Positions 55,135-63,224 of a stretch of 64,000 nucleotides of DNA are shown piece by piece; the stretch's first letter is position 1, and each line of letters begins with the position of its first letter. This DNA comes from Gaiellasilicea sp963730405. GTDB lineage: Bacteria; Actinomycetota; Thermoleophilia; Gaiellales; Gaiellaceae. Position numbers and translations under genes: made by a program. Location of the stretch: the NCBI GenBank assembly GCA_963730405.1, contig CAVSRW010000015.1, positions 1 through 64,000 on the forward strand, read 5' to 3'. The notes under the pieces are model-generated. The model worked only from the letters and a program-made list of their open reading frames with translations. It had not been told where the DNA came from and did no database searches.

Positions 55135-55718
55135 GCGACGACCGGTGGAGACGCTTCTATGCCGCCGCGGGGGAGAACCCGCGCGACACGCTCCTGCAGG
55201 CGCTCGCGCTGCACGAGGCGGAAGGGCGGGAGCCCGGCGACGCCGTCGACCTCGGCGCCGGCACGGGCCGCGACACGCTCGAGCTGCTGCGCCGCGGCTG
55301 GTGCGTCCTCGCGGTCGACGCGGAGCCGGCGGCGATTGAGCTCCTGCAGGAGCGCGCGCCGGCTGGGGCGGCGCTCCGGACGCTCCTGGGCCGGTTCGAC
55401 GAGGTCGAGTGGGGCGACGCCGACCTCGTCTCGTCGAGCTTTTCGCTGCCGTTCGCGCCGCCGCCGGCGTTCGCGCGCACCTGGGACCGGATCCGTGCGA
55501 CGCTCCGGCCCGGCGGGCGCTTCTGCGGCCAGCTCTTCGGCGTCCACGACGACTGGGCGTCCGCGGAGGACATGACGTTCCACGCCCGCGGCGACGTCGA
55601 GCGGCTGCTGGATGGGCTCGTGGTCGAGCGGCTCGACGAGGTCGACGAGGACGGGCGCACCGCCGTCGGGGACGAGAAGCACTGGCACGTCTTCCACGTC
55701 GTCGCGCGCCGGCCGTGA
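55113..55718 (+). CDS. SAM-dependent class I methyltransferase
   Basis: 201 residues from GTG 55113, overlapping the fmt end. It carries the SAM-binding motif I AVDLGAGTGRDTLELLRRGW with the acidic motif II CVLAVDAEPAAIELL, and DLVSSSFSLPFAPP, a TehB/methyltransferase-11-like pattern. RIRATLRPGGRFCGQLFGVH is the post-motif loop. The substrate is unknown. FHARGDVERLLDG and HWHVFHVVARRP resemble small-molecule or tellurite/thiopurine-type methyltransferases. It lies within the fmt-rsmB gene order, where such an insert is not usual, and it overlaps both neighbours, so it is co-translated with them. Confidence 0.82.
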   Translation: MAARPALSDDRWRRFYAAAGENPRDTLLQALALHEAEGREPGDAVDLGAGTGRDTLELLRRGWCVLAVDAEPAAIELLQERAPAGAALRTLLGRFDEVEWGDADLVSSSFSLPFAPPPAFARTWDRIRATLRPGGRFCGQLFGVHDDWASAEDMTFHARGDVERLLDGLVVERLDEVDEDGRTAVGDEKHWHVFHVVARRP

Positions 55719-56927
55719 AGGTCTCGCCGGCGCGCGTCGCCGCGTACGAGGTCGTTCGGCGCGTCTTCGATGAGGACGCCTACGCCGACCGCGCCCTCCG
55801 CAGCGCCTCCGAGCGGCTCGACGACCGCGACCGGGCGCTCGCCCGGCAGCTCGCATTCGGGACGGTGCAGCGAGCGCGGACGCTCGACCACGCGATCGAG
55901 ACTCTCGGCAAGCGGCCGGTGCGGAAGCTCGACGGGCCGGTACGGGACGCGCTGCGGCTGGGTGCCTTCCAGCTCGGCTACCTCGACGGCGTCCCGCGCT
56001 ACGCGGCGGTGAACGAGTCGGTCGAGCTCGTCCGCCGCGCCCGCCTCGTCAGCGCCGTGCCGTTCGCGAACGCGGTCCTGCGCCGCGTCTCGGAGGGGAT
56101 CGAGGGGCTGCTCGCGGAGCTGCCCGAGGGACCGCTCAAGCACTCCTACCCGGACTGGATCTGGGACAGCTGGCGGCGCGACCTGGGCGAGGAGGAGGCG
56201 CTCGCGCTGATGCGGGCGCAGAACGAGCCACCCGAGACCGTCGTGCGGCTCGTCCGCGGCGAGATCGAGGGTGAGGCGACCGAGATTCCCGGTGCCTGGC
56301 GGGTGCCGCGCGTCGACGAGCAGGCGCTCGCGGACGGCCGAGTCTGGCCGCAGAGCCGCGGCTCGCAGCTGGCGGGGCTCGTCGTCGGCTCGCAGCCGGG
56401 CGAGCGCGTCCTCGACCTCTGCGCGGCGCCCGGCGGCAAGACGGCGATGCTGGCCGGCGAGGTGACGGCGGTCGAAGCCAACGACTCCCGGGCGCGCGAG
56501 CTCGAGGAGAACCTGCGCCGGCTGGGGAGAGAGGACGTCCGCGTCGTCCATGCGGACGGGCGTGCGCTCCCCGCGGAGCTGAGCGGCTTCGACCGCGCGC
56601 TCGTCGACGCGCCCTGCTCCGGCCTCGGTGTCCTCGCGGCGCGGCCCGACCTCCGCTGGCGCTCGCAGCCGCTTCCCGAGCTCCAGCTGGAGCTGCTCCG
56701 CGCGGCGGCCGAGCGGGTCCGCCAGGGTGGCGACGATCGTCTACTCCGTGTGCACCGTCAACGCGGACGAGGCCGAAGCGGTCGTCGACGCGTCCGGGCT
56801 CGAGGTCGAGCCGATCGCAGAGTGGCCGCAGTTCGCGCACCGGACGCGGCCGGAGTTCCTGCAAACGCTGCCGCACGTCCACGGCACGAGCGGTTTCTTC
56901 GTCGCGCGCCTGCGCGTGCCTCAGTAG
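55715..56927 (+). CDS. rsmB: 16S rRNA (cytosine-967-C5) methyltransferase, with one frameshift
   Basis: Methylates C967 of 16S rRNA in the family. GTG 55715 overlaps the previous stop. The N-terminal NusB-like RNA-binding domain spans about residues 1-135 (VAAYEVVRRVFDEDAYADRA, ALARQLAFGTVQRARTLDHA, LRLGAFQLGYLDGVPRYAAV). The methyltransferase domain has ERVLDLCAAPGGKTAMLAGE and DRALVDAPCSGLGVLAARPD with the first catalytic Cys. At about 56735 the frame shifts by one base and then reads IVYSVCTVNADEAEAVVDAS with the second Cys (C-T). It ends TSGFFVARLRVPQ. About 403 residues in all, normal for the family. The break is probably an extra base in a GGTGGCGACG run. Confidence 0.9.
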
Positions 56928-57026
56928 TAGGAGCAGGGCGTCGACGTGCCGACCACGACGTGCTTCGGCGGCAGCCGCACCACGGCTCACGTGAAGCAGC
57001 AACCCTGCGGGGCTTACGATCAGGCG

Positions 57027-57701
57027 ATGGGCTGGCGGGACTGGGTGCGCACGGTCGAGATCGAGCCGTCGCTGTACGCGGCGGACTTCTGGCGGCTCGG
57101 CGAGCAGGTCCAGCACCTCATGCAGGCCGGGGCTCGGATCTTCCACTTCGACGTCGGCGACGGCCACTTCGTCCCGCCGGTGACGATCGGCCCGGTCGTG
57201 CTGCGCTCGATCGCGCCGCACATCCACGAGCTCGGCGGGCGGATCGACTGTCACCTGATGGTCGACGACCCCGCCCATCACTTCCAGGAGATCGCCGAGT
57301 CGGGCGGCGACAGCGTCACCTTCCACGTCGAGGCCGTCGACGACGTCGGGGATGTGATCGCCCGCGCGCGCGAGCACGGGCTCGAGGTCGGCGTGGCCTT
57401 CAACCCCGGCACGCCGGTCGAGGTCGGGGCCGAGGCCGCGAATCAGGGAGCCGATCTCGCGCTCTGCATGTCGATCGAGCCCGGCTACTCCGGCCAGGAA
57501 CTCATGGAGGACGCGTACGAGCGGATCGCCCGGACGCGCGAGCTGGTCGACTGCTTCGTCCAGGTCGACGGGGGCGTGAAGCCGGAGAACGTTCGCGCCG
57601 TCCACGACGCCGGCGCCGACCTGCTCGTCGTCGGGACGGGCATCTTCGGCTTCGACGACCTGCCGCGGGCCCACCGGCGGCTGGTACAAGCGCTGGCATG
57701 A
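57027..57701 (+). CDS. rpe: Ribulose-phosphate 3-epimerase
   Basis: Interconverts ribulose 5-phosphate and xylulose 5-phosphate; ribulose 5-phosphate is also a substrate of the RibB activity made by the downstream ribBA. The 224-residue TIM barrel has IEPSLYAADFWRLGEQVQHL, IFHFDVGDGHFVPPVTIGPV, the metal site IDCHLMVDDPAHHFQ, GVAFNPGTPVE, SIEPGYSGQELM and QVDGGVKPENVRAVHDAGAD. ATG 57027 is preferred over one 81 bases upstream, which adds a sequence with no counterpart in the family. A 99-bp gap separates it from rsmB, with no recognisable riboswitch. Its stop overlaps a small reading frame leading into ribD. Confidence 0.93.
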   Translation: MGWRDWVRTVEIEPSLYAADFWRLGEQVQHLMQAGARIFHFDVGDGHFVPPVTIGPVVLRSIAPHIHELGGRIDCHLMVDDPAHHFQEIAESGGDSVTFHVEAVDDVGDVIARAREHGLEVGVAFNPGTPVEVGAEAANQGADLALCMSIEPGYSGQELMEDAYERIARTRELVDCFVQVDGGVKPENVRAVHDAGADLLVVGTGIFGFDDLPRAHRRLVQALA

Positions 57702-57772
57702 CCGGCGTAGGCTCGACGGAGCCGGCCCAGGAGCGGAGGCGGCGGCTCCGCCGCCGCCGGGAGCGGGAGTGA
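57698..57772 (+). CDS. Possible 24-codon Arg-rich leader peptide between rpe and ribD
   Basis: ATG 57698 overlaps the rpe stop (ATGA) and the TGA at 57770-57772 overlaps the ribD GTG. It encodes MTGVGSTEPAQERRRRL followed by an Arg-rich tail and ending GluArgGlu. The same DNA holds a hairpin GGCGGCGG-CTC-CGCCGCCGCC. It may only be a coupling device carrying ribosomes across the gap. Confidence 0.35.
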   Translation: MTGVGSTEPAQERRRRLRRRRERE

Positions 57773-58704
57773 GCCTTCAGCGGGCGCTCGAGCTCGCGGC
57801 GGAAGCGGACGGGAGGGCGTACCCGAAGCCGACGGTCGGCGCCGTCGTCGTCGCGGACGGTGAGGTGGTCGGCGAGGGTGCGACCGAGACGGCTGGACGG
57901 CACGGCGAGGTGGTTGCGCTCGAGGCCGCGGCGGAGCGGGCGAGCGGCGCGACGCTCTACGTGACGATGGAGCCGTGCGCACACCACGGGACGACGCCGC
58001 CGTGCGTCGACGCGGTTCTGGCTGCGGGAGTCGCGCGCGTCGTCGCCGGTTCACTCGATCCCAACACGGAGGCAGGCGGCGGGCTCGAGCGGCTGCGGGA
58101 GCACGGGGTCGAGGTCGAGCTCGAGGACAGCTTCGAGGCCAGACGGCAGAACGAGGCCTGGCGGACGTGGGCGGGCCTCGGCCGGCCGTTCGTCACGTAC
58201 AAGGCCGCGATCACCCTCGACGGTCGCGTCACCGTCCCCGGCGAGCGCTGGGTCTCCGGGGAGGAGTCGCGCCGCCTCGTGCACGAGCTGCGCGGAGCGT
58301 CCGACGCGGTTGCGGTCGGGATGGGCACGGTGCGGCTCGAGAACCCACGCCTGGACGCGCGTGACGTCGATGCGGTGCGCCAGCCGCGCCGGCTCGCGTT
58401 CGGCACCGGCCCGCTCCCGGAGGGCTCCGAGCTCGAGCTCCGCAGCGGCGCGCTCGACGAGGAGCTGCGCGAGCTCGCCGCGGACGGCGTCCAGTCGCTC
58501 CTGCTCGAGGGCGGCCCGACGCTCGCACGCGCGTTCCTCGAGGCAGGGCTCGTCGACAAGCTGCTCCTCTTCGTCGCGCCCACGCTCGCCGGCAGCGGCC
58601 CGTTCGTCGTTCCCGCCCTGGACGAGCCGCTCGGCCTGGAGCACATGACGAGCAAGCAGGTCGGCGAGGACGTCCTGATCGAGGCCTACCTCCGGGAGCC
58701 GTAA
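57769..58704 (+). CDS. ribD: Bifunctional riboflavin deaminase/reductase RibD
   Basis: Deaminates and then reduces the pyrimidine intermediate of riboflavin synthesis. The N-terminal deaminase domain has the zinc site GRHGEVVALEAA (HxE) and TMEPCAHHGTTPPCVDAVLA (PCxxxxxxPPC), residues about 44-85. The C-terminal reductase domain, from about 140, has FVTYKAAITLDGRVTVPG, DAVAVGMGTVRLENPRLDAR and LLLEGGPTLARAFLEAGLVD. The 311-residue length is somewhat short but both domains are complete. GTG 57769 overlaps a preceding small reading frame. First enzyme gene of the rib cluster; ribE follows 9 bp after its stop. No FMN riboswitch is recognisable upstream. Confidence 0.93.
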   Translation: MSLQRALELAAEADGRAYPKPTVGAVVVADGEVVGEGATETAGRHGEVVALEAAAERASGATLYVTMEPCAHHGTTPPCVDAVLAAGVARVVAGSLDPNTEAGGGLERLREHGVEVELEDSFEARRQNEAWRTWAGLGRPFVTYKAAITLDGRVTVPGERWVSGEESRRLVHELRGASDAVAVGMGTVRLENPRLDARDVDAVRQPRRLAFGTGPLPEGSELELRSGALDEELRELAADGVQSLLLEGGPTLARAFLEAGLVDKLLLFVAPTLAGSGPFVVPALDEPLGLEHMTSKQVGEDVLIEAYLREP

Positions 58705-58713
58705 CCTCCCACC

Positions 58714-59277
58714 ATGTTCACCGGGCTCGTCCGCGAGGTTGGCAAGGTCGCGTCGTTCGACGACGGCAGGCTGATCGTCGAGGCGGCGACGACCGCCGAG
58801 CTCGGCGCCTCGATCGCGGTCGACGGCGTCTGCCTGACGGTGGTCGAGACCGGAGGCGGCGTGCTCGCGTTCGACGTGGTCCCCGAGACGCTCTCCCGGG
58901 TCAAGGCGTTCGGCGAGCGCGTCAACCTCGAGCCCGCACTGCGGGCCGGCGACCCGCTCGGCGGCCACTACGTCCAGGGCCACGTCGACGGGATCGGCAC
59001 GGTCGCATCGGTGATCGAGGAGAAGGAGGGCGCCCGGCTCCGCATCGAGCCGCCGGCCGACCTCCTCCGCTACCTCGTCGAGAAGGGCTCCGTCGCGGTG
59101 GACGGGGTCTCCCTCACCGTCGCCGCTGTGGACGAGACCGGCTTCGAGGTCGCACTCATCCCGCACACGCTCGAGGTGACGACACTGTCCCGTTTGGAAC
59201 CCGGCGGTTCCGTGAATCTCGAAGCCGACGTGCTGGCCAAGTACGTGGAGCGCCTGCTCCCGCCAACGAGGAGGTAG
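58714..59277 (+). CDS. ribE: Riboflavin synthase alpha chain
   Basis: Dismutates two 6,7-dimethyl-8-ribityllumazines into riboflavin and the pyrimidine. The 187-residue product has the invariant start MFTGLVREVGKV and two lumazine-binding repeats: ASIAVDGVCLTVVETGGGVL with DVVPETLSRV, and GSVAVDGVSLTVAAVDETGF with ALIPHTLEVTTLSRLEPGGS. GGHYVQGHVDGIGTV links them. It works with ribH, encoded about 1.9 kb downstream. The 3' end is followed by an AGGAGG site for the next gene. ATG 58714. Confidence 0.95.
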   Translation: MFTGLVREVGKVASFDDGRLIVEAATTAELGASIAVDGVCLTVVETGGGVLAFDVVPETLSRVKAFGERVNLEPALRAGDPLGGHYVQGHVDGIGTVASVIEEKEGARLRIEPPADLLRYLVEKGSVAVDGVSLTVAAVDETGFEVALIPHTLEVTTLSRLEPGGSVNLEADVLAKYVERLLPPTRR

Positions 59278-59279
59278 GG

Positions 59280-59630
59280 ATGAGCACGACGTCGCCGGAC
59301 CCGGAGGCCCTCGAGACCACGACGGGCAAGGACGAGCTCGACAAGTGGAACTGGGGCGCCTTCCTCTGGGGGGTGATCTGGGCGTTCGGCCATCGGCTCT
59401 GGAAGTGGGCGCTGATCGGGCTCGTGCTCACGGTCGTCACGTTCGGGCTCGCGGGGATCCCGATCGGAATCTGGTACGCATTCAAGGGCAACCGCTGGAT
59501 CTGGGAGCGCGGCGGCTACGACTCCAAGCAGGAGCTGCGCCAGAAGGAACGCAAGTGGGCGTGGGCGTACCTGTGGGTCGCCCTGGCCATCTTCGTGCTC
59601 AGCTTCATCGCCGCCGTCCTCGGCGGATGA
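59280..59630 (+). CDS. Small membrane protein inside the riboflavin operon
   Basis: 116 residues starting at ATG 59280, 2 bp after the ribE stop, with a very strong ribosome-binding site (AGGAGGTAGGG). Two hydrophobic stretches are visible: WALIGLVLTVVTFGLAGIPI (about 43-62) and LWVALAIFVLSFIAAVLG (about 98-115). Between them lies a Trp/Lys-rich loop (GNRWIWERGGYDSKQEL). The pattern NWGAFLWGVIWAFGHRLWKW is reminiscent of DUF2628-type proteins, without firm assignment. Its place between ribE and ribBA suggests a membrane role linked to flavin, such as export or uptake, but nothing in the sequence proves it. Confidence 0.72.
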   Translation: MSTTSPDPEALETTTGKDELDKWNWGAFLWGVIWAFGHRLWKWALIGLVLTVVTFGLAGIPIGIWYAFKGNRWIWERGGYDSKQELRQKERKWAWAYLWVALAIFVLSFIAAVLGG

Positions 59631-59654
59631 CGACGACACGGATACGATGCGGCC

Positions 59655-60929
59655 GTGACGATGACGTCCGAGAGCCGCGCCGAGAGCCCGTTCGCCACGG
59701 TCGAGGAGGCGATCGAGGACATCCGCGCCGGCCGGTTCGTCGTCGTCGTCGACGACGAGGATCGCGAGAACGAGGGCGACCTGACGATCGCCGCGCAGTT
59801 CGCGACGCCGGAGGCGGTCAACTTCATGGTCACCCACGCCCGCGGGCTGGTCTGCCTCTGCCTGACGGAGGAGCGCTGCGACGAGCTCGGGCTGCGGCAG
59901 ATGACCGACCAGAACGAGACGCCGTTCGGCACCGCCTTCACCGTCTCGGTCGAGGCGCGCGAGGGCGTGACGACGGGCATCTCCGCGCACGACCGCGCCC
60001 ACACGATCCAGGTCGCCGTCGACCCGTCCTCCGGGCCGCGCGACCTCGTCCAGCCCGGCCACGTCTTCCCGCTCCGCGCGCGGCGCGGCGGCGTACTCCA
60101 GCGCTCGGGCCAGACCGAGGCGGCTGTCGACCTGGCGCGCCTCGCCGGCCTGATCCCGGCCGGCGTCGTCTGCGAGATCATGAAGGACGACGGCACGATG
60201 GCCCGCGTCAGCGACCTGGTCGAGTACTGCGCGACGCACGGGCTGAAGATGATCACGGTCGCCGACCTGATCGAATATCGCCGCAGGCACGAGAAGCTCG
60301 TCGAGCGCGTGACCTCGGTGCGGCTGCCGACGGCGCTCGGCACCTTCACCGCCGTCGCGTTCCGGGAGACGCTGACCGGCAAGCACCACGTCGCGCTCGT
60401 GAAGGGCGAGGTCGCAGGCGAGCAGGACGTGCTCGTCCGCGTCCACTCGGAGTGCCTCACGGGCGACGTCTTCCACTCCAGGCTCTGCGACTGTGGCGAG
60501 CAGCTCGAGCTGGCGCTGCAGCGCATCGAGCACGAGGGGCGGGGCGTCGTCCTCTACCTCGCCCAGGAGGGCCGCGGGATCGGCCTCCTGAACAAGCTCA
60601 AGGCGTACGAGCTGCAGGCGCAGGGCCTCGACACGGTCGAGGCGAACCTGCGGCTCGGCTTCGCAGCCGACCAGCGCGAGTACGGGATCGGCTCGCAGAT
60701 CCTCGCCGACCTCGGCCTCTCGACGATCCGGGTGCTCACGAACAACCCGAAGAAGATCTCCGGGATCGCGGGCTTCGGCCTCGAGGTGGTCGCACAGGAG
60801 CCGATCGAGGTGCAGCCGAACGACGAGAACCGCCGCTACCTCGAGGCGAAGCGGGAGAAGCTCGGGCACAAGCTCCACCACCAGGATCTCCGCTTCGAGC
60901 CGGAGCTCTACGACGGGGCCGAAGCGTGA
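59655..60929 (+). CDS. ribBA: Bifunctional DHBP synthase / GTP cyclohydrolase II
   Basis: Provides both precursors of lumazine: 3,4-dihydroxy-2-butanone 4-phosphate from ribulose 5-phosphate (N-terminal half) and the pyrimidine from GTP (C-terminal half). The RibB half, residues about 15-215, has DDEDRENEGDLTIAAQFATP, VTHARGLVCLCLTEERCDEL and HVFPLRARRGGVLQRSGQTE. The RibA half, from about 222, has VRVHSECLTGDVFHSRLCDC with the three zinc cysteines, YLAQEGRGIGLLNKLKAYEL and the C-terminal LTNNPKKISGIAGFGLEV. 424 residues, normal. GTG 59655 begins VTMTSESRAESPFATVEE; an ATG two codons in is equally possible. Its stop overlaps the acidic reading frame before ribH. Confidence 0.95.
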   Translation: MTMTSESRAESPFATVEEAIEDIRAGRFVVVVDDEDRENEGDLTIAAQFATPEAVNFMVTHARGLVCLCLTEERCDELGLRQMTDQNETPFGTAFTVSVEAREGVTTGISAHDRAHTIQVAVDPSSGPRDLVQPGHVFPLRARRGGVLQRSGQTEAAVDLARLAGLIPAGVVCEIMKDDGTMARVSDLVEYCATHGLKMITVADLIEYRRRHEKLVERVTSVRLPTALGTFTAVAFRETLTGKHHVALVKGEVAGEQDVLVRVHSECLTGDVFHSRLCDCGEQLELALQRIEHEGRGVVLYLAQEGRGIGLLNKLKAYELQAQGLDTVEANLRLGFAADQREYGIGSQILADLGLSTIRVLTNNPKKISGIAGFGLEVVAQEPIEVQPNDENRRYLEAKREKLGHKLHHQDLRFEPELYDGAEA

Positions 60930-61142
60930 GCGAGCGCGACGGCTGGCCGGAGGCGCCCTCGCTCGAGGGCCCGCCGGGCAAGGAGGAGCCGGAGGCGGAG
61001 GTCGAGGTCGAGGAGCAGGTCGCTGAGGAGGCCGAGGAGGTCGACGAGGCAGTCGAGGAGGCCGAGGTGATCGACGAGGCCGCGGTGGCCGAGCCGGAGG
61101 CCGTCGAGGCGGAAGCTGAGCCCGAGGCCGCGTCGAAGGAGC
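60926..61142 (+). CDS. Acidic low-complexity segment, probably an N-terminal extension of RibH
   Basis: GTG 60926 overlaps the ribBA stop and opens a frame reading SERDGWPEAPSLEGPPGKEE and then about 50 residues composed almost entirely of Glu, Ala, Val and Asp (for example EVEVEEQVAEEAEEVDEAVE). This frame has no stop of its own before ribH begins one base out of phase at 61143, and would otherwise run right through ribH. Six other single-base shifts occur in good genes of this window, so an extra base near 61140 joining this segment to RibH is the simplest reading. A separate small acidic protein overlapping ribH is the alternative. Confidence 0.5.
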
Positions 61143-61640
61143 ATGCGGCTGGGGGACTTCGCCGTGCCCGACGGCTACGGCGTTCTCGAGGGCAGCCCGC
61201 AGGGCGGCCGCCGGGCGGTCGGCGTCGTCGTCAGCCGCTTCAACGGCGCCGTGACCGGGAAGCTGCTCGAGGGTGCGCTCGCCGAGCTCGAGGCTGCCGG
61301 CGTCGCCCGCGAGGCGATCACGATCATGCCCGTCCCCGGTGCCTTCGAGCTGCCGATCGCGGCGATGGCGCTCGCGAAAACGCGCCGCTACGCCTGCATC
61401 GTCGCTCTCGGCTGCGTCATCCGCGGCGACACGCCGCACTTCGACTTCGTTGCCGGCGAGGCCGCGTCCGGGCTCCAGCTCGCCGCGCTCGAGACCGGTG
61501 TTCCGGTCGCCTTCGGCGTCCTGACGCTCGAGCAGGCCGACCAGGCCGACCACCGGCTCGAGAAGGGCGCGGAAGCGGTGCGCACGGGGCTCGAGATGGC
61601 CGACGTCTTCGCGCAGCTCCGCGCGGCCGCTCAGCGTTAG
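61143..61640 (+). CDS. ribH: 6,7-dimethyl-8-ribityllumazine synthase
   Basis: Condenses the pyrimidine with dihydroxybutanone phosphate to the lumazine; the enzyme usually forms pentamers or 60-subunit shells. The 165-residue core has VGVVVSRFNGAVTGKLLEGA, ITIMPVPGAFELPIAAMALA, IVALGCVIRGDTPHFDFVAG with the catalytic His, and PVAFGVLTLEQADQADHRLE followed by KGAEAVRTGLEMA. ATG 61143 begins MRLGDFAVPDGYGVLEG, but an acidic reading frame immediately upstream may be its true N-terminus. It is the last gene of the rib operon and converges with mltG, whose stop overlaps it by 4 bases. Confidence 0.94.
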   Translation: MRLGDFAVPDGYGVLEGSPQGGRRAVGVVVSRFNGAVTGKLLEGALAELEAAGVAREAITIMPVPGAFELPIAAMALAKTRRYACIVALGCVIRGDTPHFDFVAGEAASGLQLAALETGVPVAFGVLTLEQADQADHRLEKGAEAVRTGLEMADVFAQLRAAAQR

Positions 61641-62446
61641 CAGCCGCGGTAGCCGAACTCGACCGCCTTCGCGCAGAACTCCGCTTCGCTCGCCGTGAAG
61701 AAGTGCCGCAGGCTGTTCGGCCGGCGCAGGTAGTAGAGGTAGTCGACGGCTGCCGGTGCCGCGGCGGCCCGCAGTGAGGGCAGGCCGGGGTTCGTGATCG
61801 GCGTCGGCGGCAGCCCCTTGAAGCGGTGCGTGTTGTACGGCGTGCTGCTGCGCAGGTGCGCCGCGGTGAGCGGCCGCGTGCCCTCGACGCCGAGGCCGTA
61901 GCGCAGCGATGCGTCGATCCCGAGCGGCATCCCGCGGTCGAGGCGGTTCGAGATCACCGCAGCGACCAGCTTGCGCTCGGCGGCGACCGCGGTCTCGCGC
62001 TCGACGAGCGACCCGATCCTGAGCACGTCGTAGGGCGTCCGCTTCTTCGCGCGCGCGGCGCGCAGGTCGATCGTGCGCCAGCGCTGCTCGAAGACCTGGA
62101 TCTGACGAGCGATCAGGCTCGCGGGCGTCGAGGAGGGCAGGAACTCGTAGCCGGCGGGGAAGAGGAATCCCTCGATGCTCCGCTGCCTCAGGTAGCGCGC
62201 GAACGCGCGCGGCGGCTTCGCCCGCGCGGCGGCGGCTGCGTACCCCTTGCCGGAGAGGACCGGGGTCACGCCACGCTGCTCGATCGCGATCCGGCGGACG
62301 TGGGCGGCCTGGTCGGCCATCTGCCGCACGGAATAGCCCTCCGGAAAGACGATCCGCAACACCGGCTCGGGTGCGGCGCCGGCCGTCGGGATGCAGAGAA
62401 CCCCGAGTACGGCAAGGGCGAGGAGGCGGCGCTTCACCCGGCTCAT
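61637..62446 (-). CDS. mltG: Endolytic murein transglycosylase MltG (YceG-like)
   Basis: Cuts nascent glycan strands near the membrane. The 269-residue product starts with a hydrophobic N-terminal anchor or signal (MSRVKRRLLALAVLGVLCIP), then a LysM-like lead LRIVFPEGYSVRQMADQAAH. The catalytic domain has GFLFPAGYEFLPSSTPASLI, the active Glu in IGSLVERETAVAAE, FSNRL-type VISNRLDRGMPLGIDASLRY, and STPYNTHRFKGLPPTPITNP. ATG 62446 is chosen; one 24 bases upstream is possible. Compared with E. coli the N-terminal domain is short. In many actinobacteria mltG lies with aroE and alaS; here it stands apart, divergent from rpmB. Confidence 0.9.
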   Translation of the reverse strand: MSRVKRRLLALAVLGVLCIPTAGAAPEPVLRIVFPEGYSVRQMADQAAHVRRIAIEQRGVTPVLSGKGYAAAAARAKPPRAFARYLRQRSIEGFLFPAGYEFLPSSTPASLIARQIQVFEQRWRTIDLRAARAKKRTPYDVLRIGSLVERETAVAAERKLVAAVISNRLDRGMPLGIDASLRYGLGVEGTRPLTAAHLRSSTPYNTHRFKGLPPTPITNPGLPSLRAAAAPAAVDYLYYLRRPNSLRHFFTASEAEFCAKAVEFGYRGC

Positions 62447-62500
62447 GGTAGGCAGCGCGCCAAGTATCACCGTGTCACATGGCTGCTATCATCGGCGGCC

Positions 62501-62692
62501 GTGTCCAAGGTCTGCGCATCCTGCGGCAAGAAGCCGTCGTTCGGGAACAACCGGAGCCACTCGATGGTGGCGACCCGCCGGCGCTTCAACCCGAACCTCC
62601 AGCGCGTTCGCGTGCTGCTGAACGGCGTCGCCAAGCGGGCCTACATCTGCACGAAGTGCCTCAAGGCCGGCAAGGTCCAGAAGGCCGTCTAG
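62501..62692 (+). CDS. rpmB: 50S ribosomal protein L28, zinc-binding form
   Basis: 63 residues from GTG 62501. The sequence VSKVCASCGKKPSFGNNRSH, then NPNLQRVRVLLNGVAKRAYI and CTKCLKAGKVQKAV, is the L28 fold. It has two CxxC pairs (CASC and CTKC), so it is the zinc (C+) form rather than the zinc-free paralogue induced on zinc starvation in some actinobacteria. It is divergent from mltG with 54 bp between the starts. The 138 bp after it (62693-62830) hold no gene, clear terminator or RNA that I can recognise. Neighbouring asp23 and DAK genes follow the order seen in Gram-positive genomes. Confidence 0.95.
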   Translation: MSKVCASCGKKPSFGNNRSHSMVATRRRFNPNLQRVRVLLNGVAKRAYICTKCLKAGKVQKAV

Positions 62693-62830
62693 CACGTCCT
62701 GACCCGGCCGCTTCAACCGCAGACCCGTAGTTCCATCCTGTTCCTGCGGCCTCCGGCGGGAGCAAAGCGTCATGACGCGCTAGATCTCTGCGCAACCTCC
62801 GGGCCGCGCGCACCGTCTAAAGTCGCGCAG

Positions 62831-63184
62831 ATGGAGCAGGGGCACCTCACAGTCCAGTCCGAGCTCGGCGCGATCAGGATCGCCGCCGACGCGATCGCGC
62901 AGATCGTCGGCCACACCGCCGCCGAGTGCTACGGGGTCGTCGGCATGGCCGGCAAGGGCCTGAAGCGGCTGCTGACGCGCGACCGGCTCACACAGGGGAT
63001 CGACGTCACGGGCACGCCCGACGGCGTCCGGATCGACCTCCACGTCGTCGTCGAGTACGGCCTCAACCTCGCCGAGGTCGCGGCGACCGTCCGCTCGCGG
63101 GTCGCCTACGAGCTCGAGCGGCTGACGGGACTCAAGGTCGCCGCCGTCGAGGTGCACATCGAAGACGTGAGGAGATCAGCTTGA
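62831..63184 (+). CDS. Asp23/Gls24-family envelope protein
   Basis: 117 residues: LGAIRIAADAIAQIVGHTAA, CYGVVGMAGKGLKRLL, GVRIDLHVVVEYGLNLAEVA and TVRSRVAYELERLTGLKVAA followed by VEVHIEDV. This is the Asp23 (YloU-like) pattern. These proteins associate with the membrane or cell-envelope complexes and are induced by alkaline or envelope stress in Firmicutes. ATG 62831 lacks a strong ribosome-binding site. It is followed, as in Firmicutes, by a DAK-domain gene (YloV/FakA type), though here a 120-bp spacer rich in hairpins separates the two. Confidence 0.92.
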   Translation: MEQGHLTVQSELGAIRIAADAIAQIVGHTAAECYGVVGMAGKGLKRLLTRDRLTQGIDVTGTPDGVRIDLHVVVEYGLNLAEVAATVRSRVAYELERLTGLKVAAVEVHIEDVRRSA

Positions 63185-63224
63185 GTCGCCGGGCTTGTCG
63201 CACAGGTCGACGAAGGACGTCCGT

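Noticed and set aside
56928..57026. Possible FMN riboswitch ahead of rpe/rib genes
   Set aside because: The 99-bp gap is too short, and no conserved FMN aptamer sequence blocks are visible here or in the rpe-ribD junction.
62693..62830. Gap after rpmB examined for a tRNA or small RNA
   Set aside because: No cloverleaf-compatible pattern or strong hairpin with T-run was found by eye.
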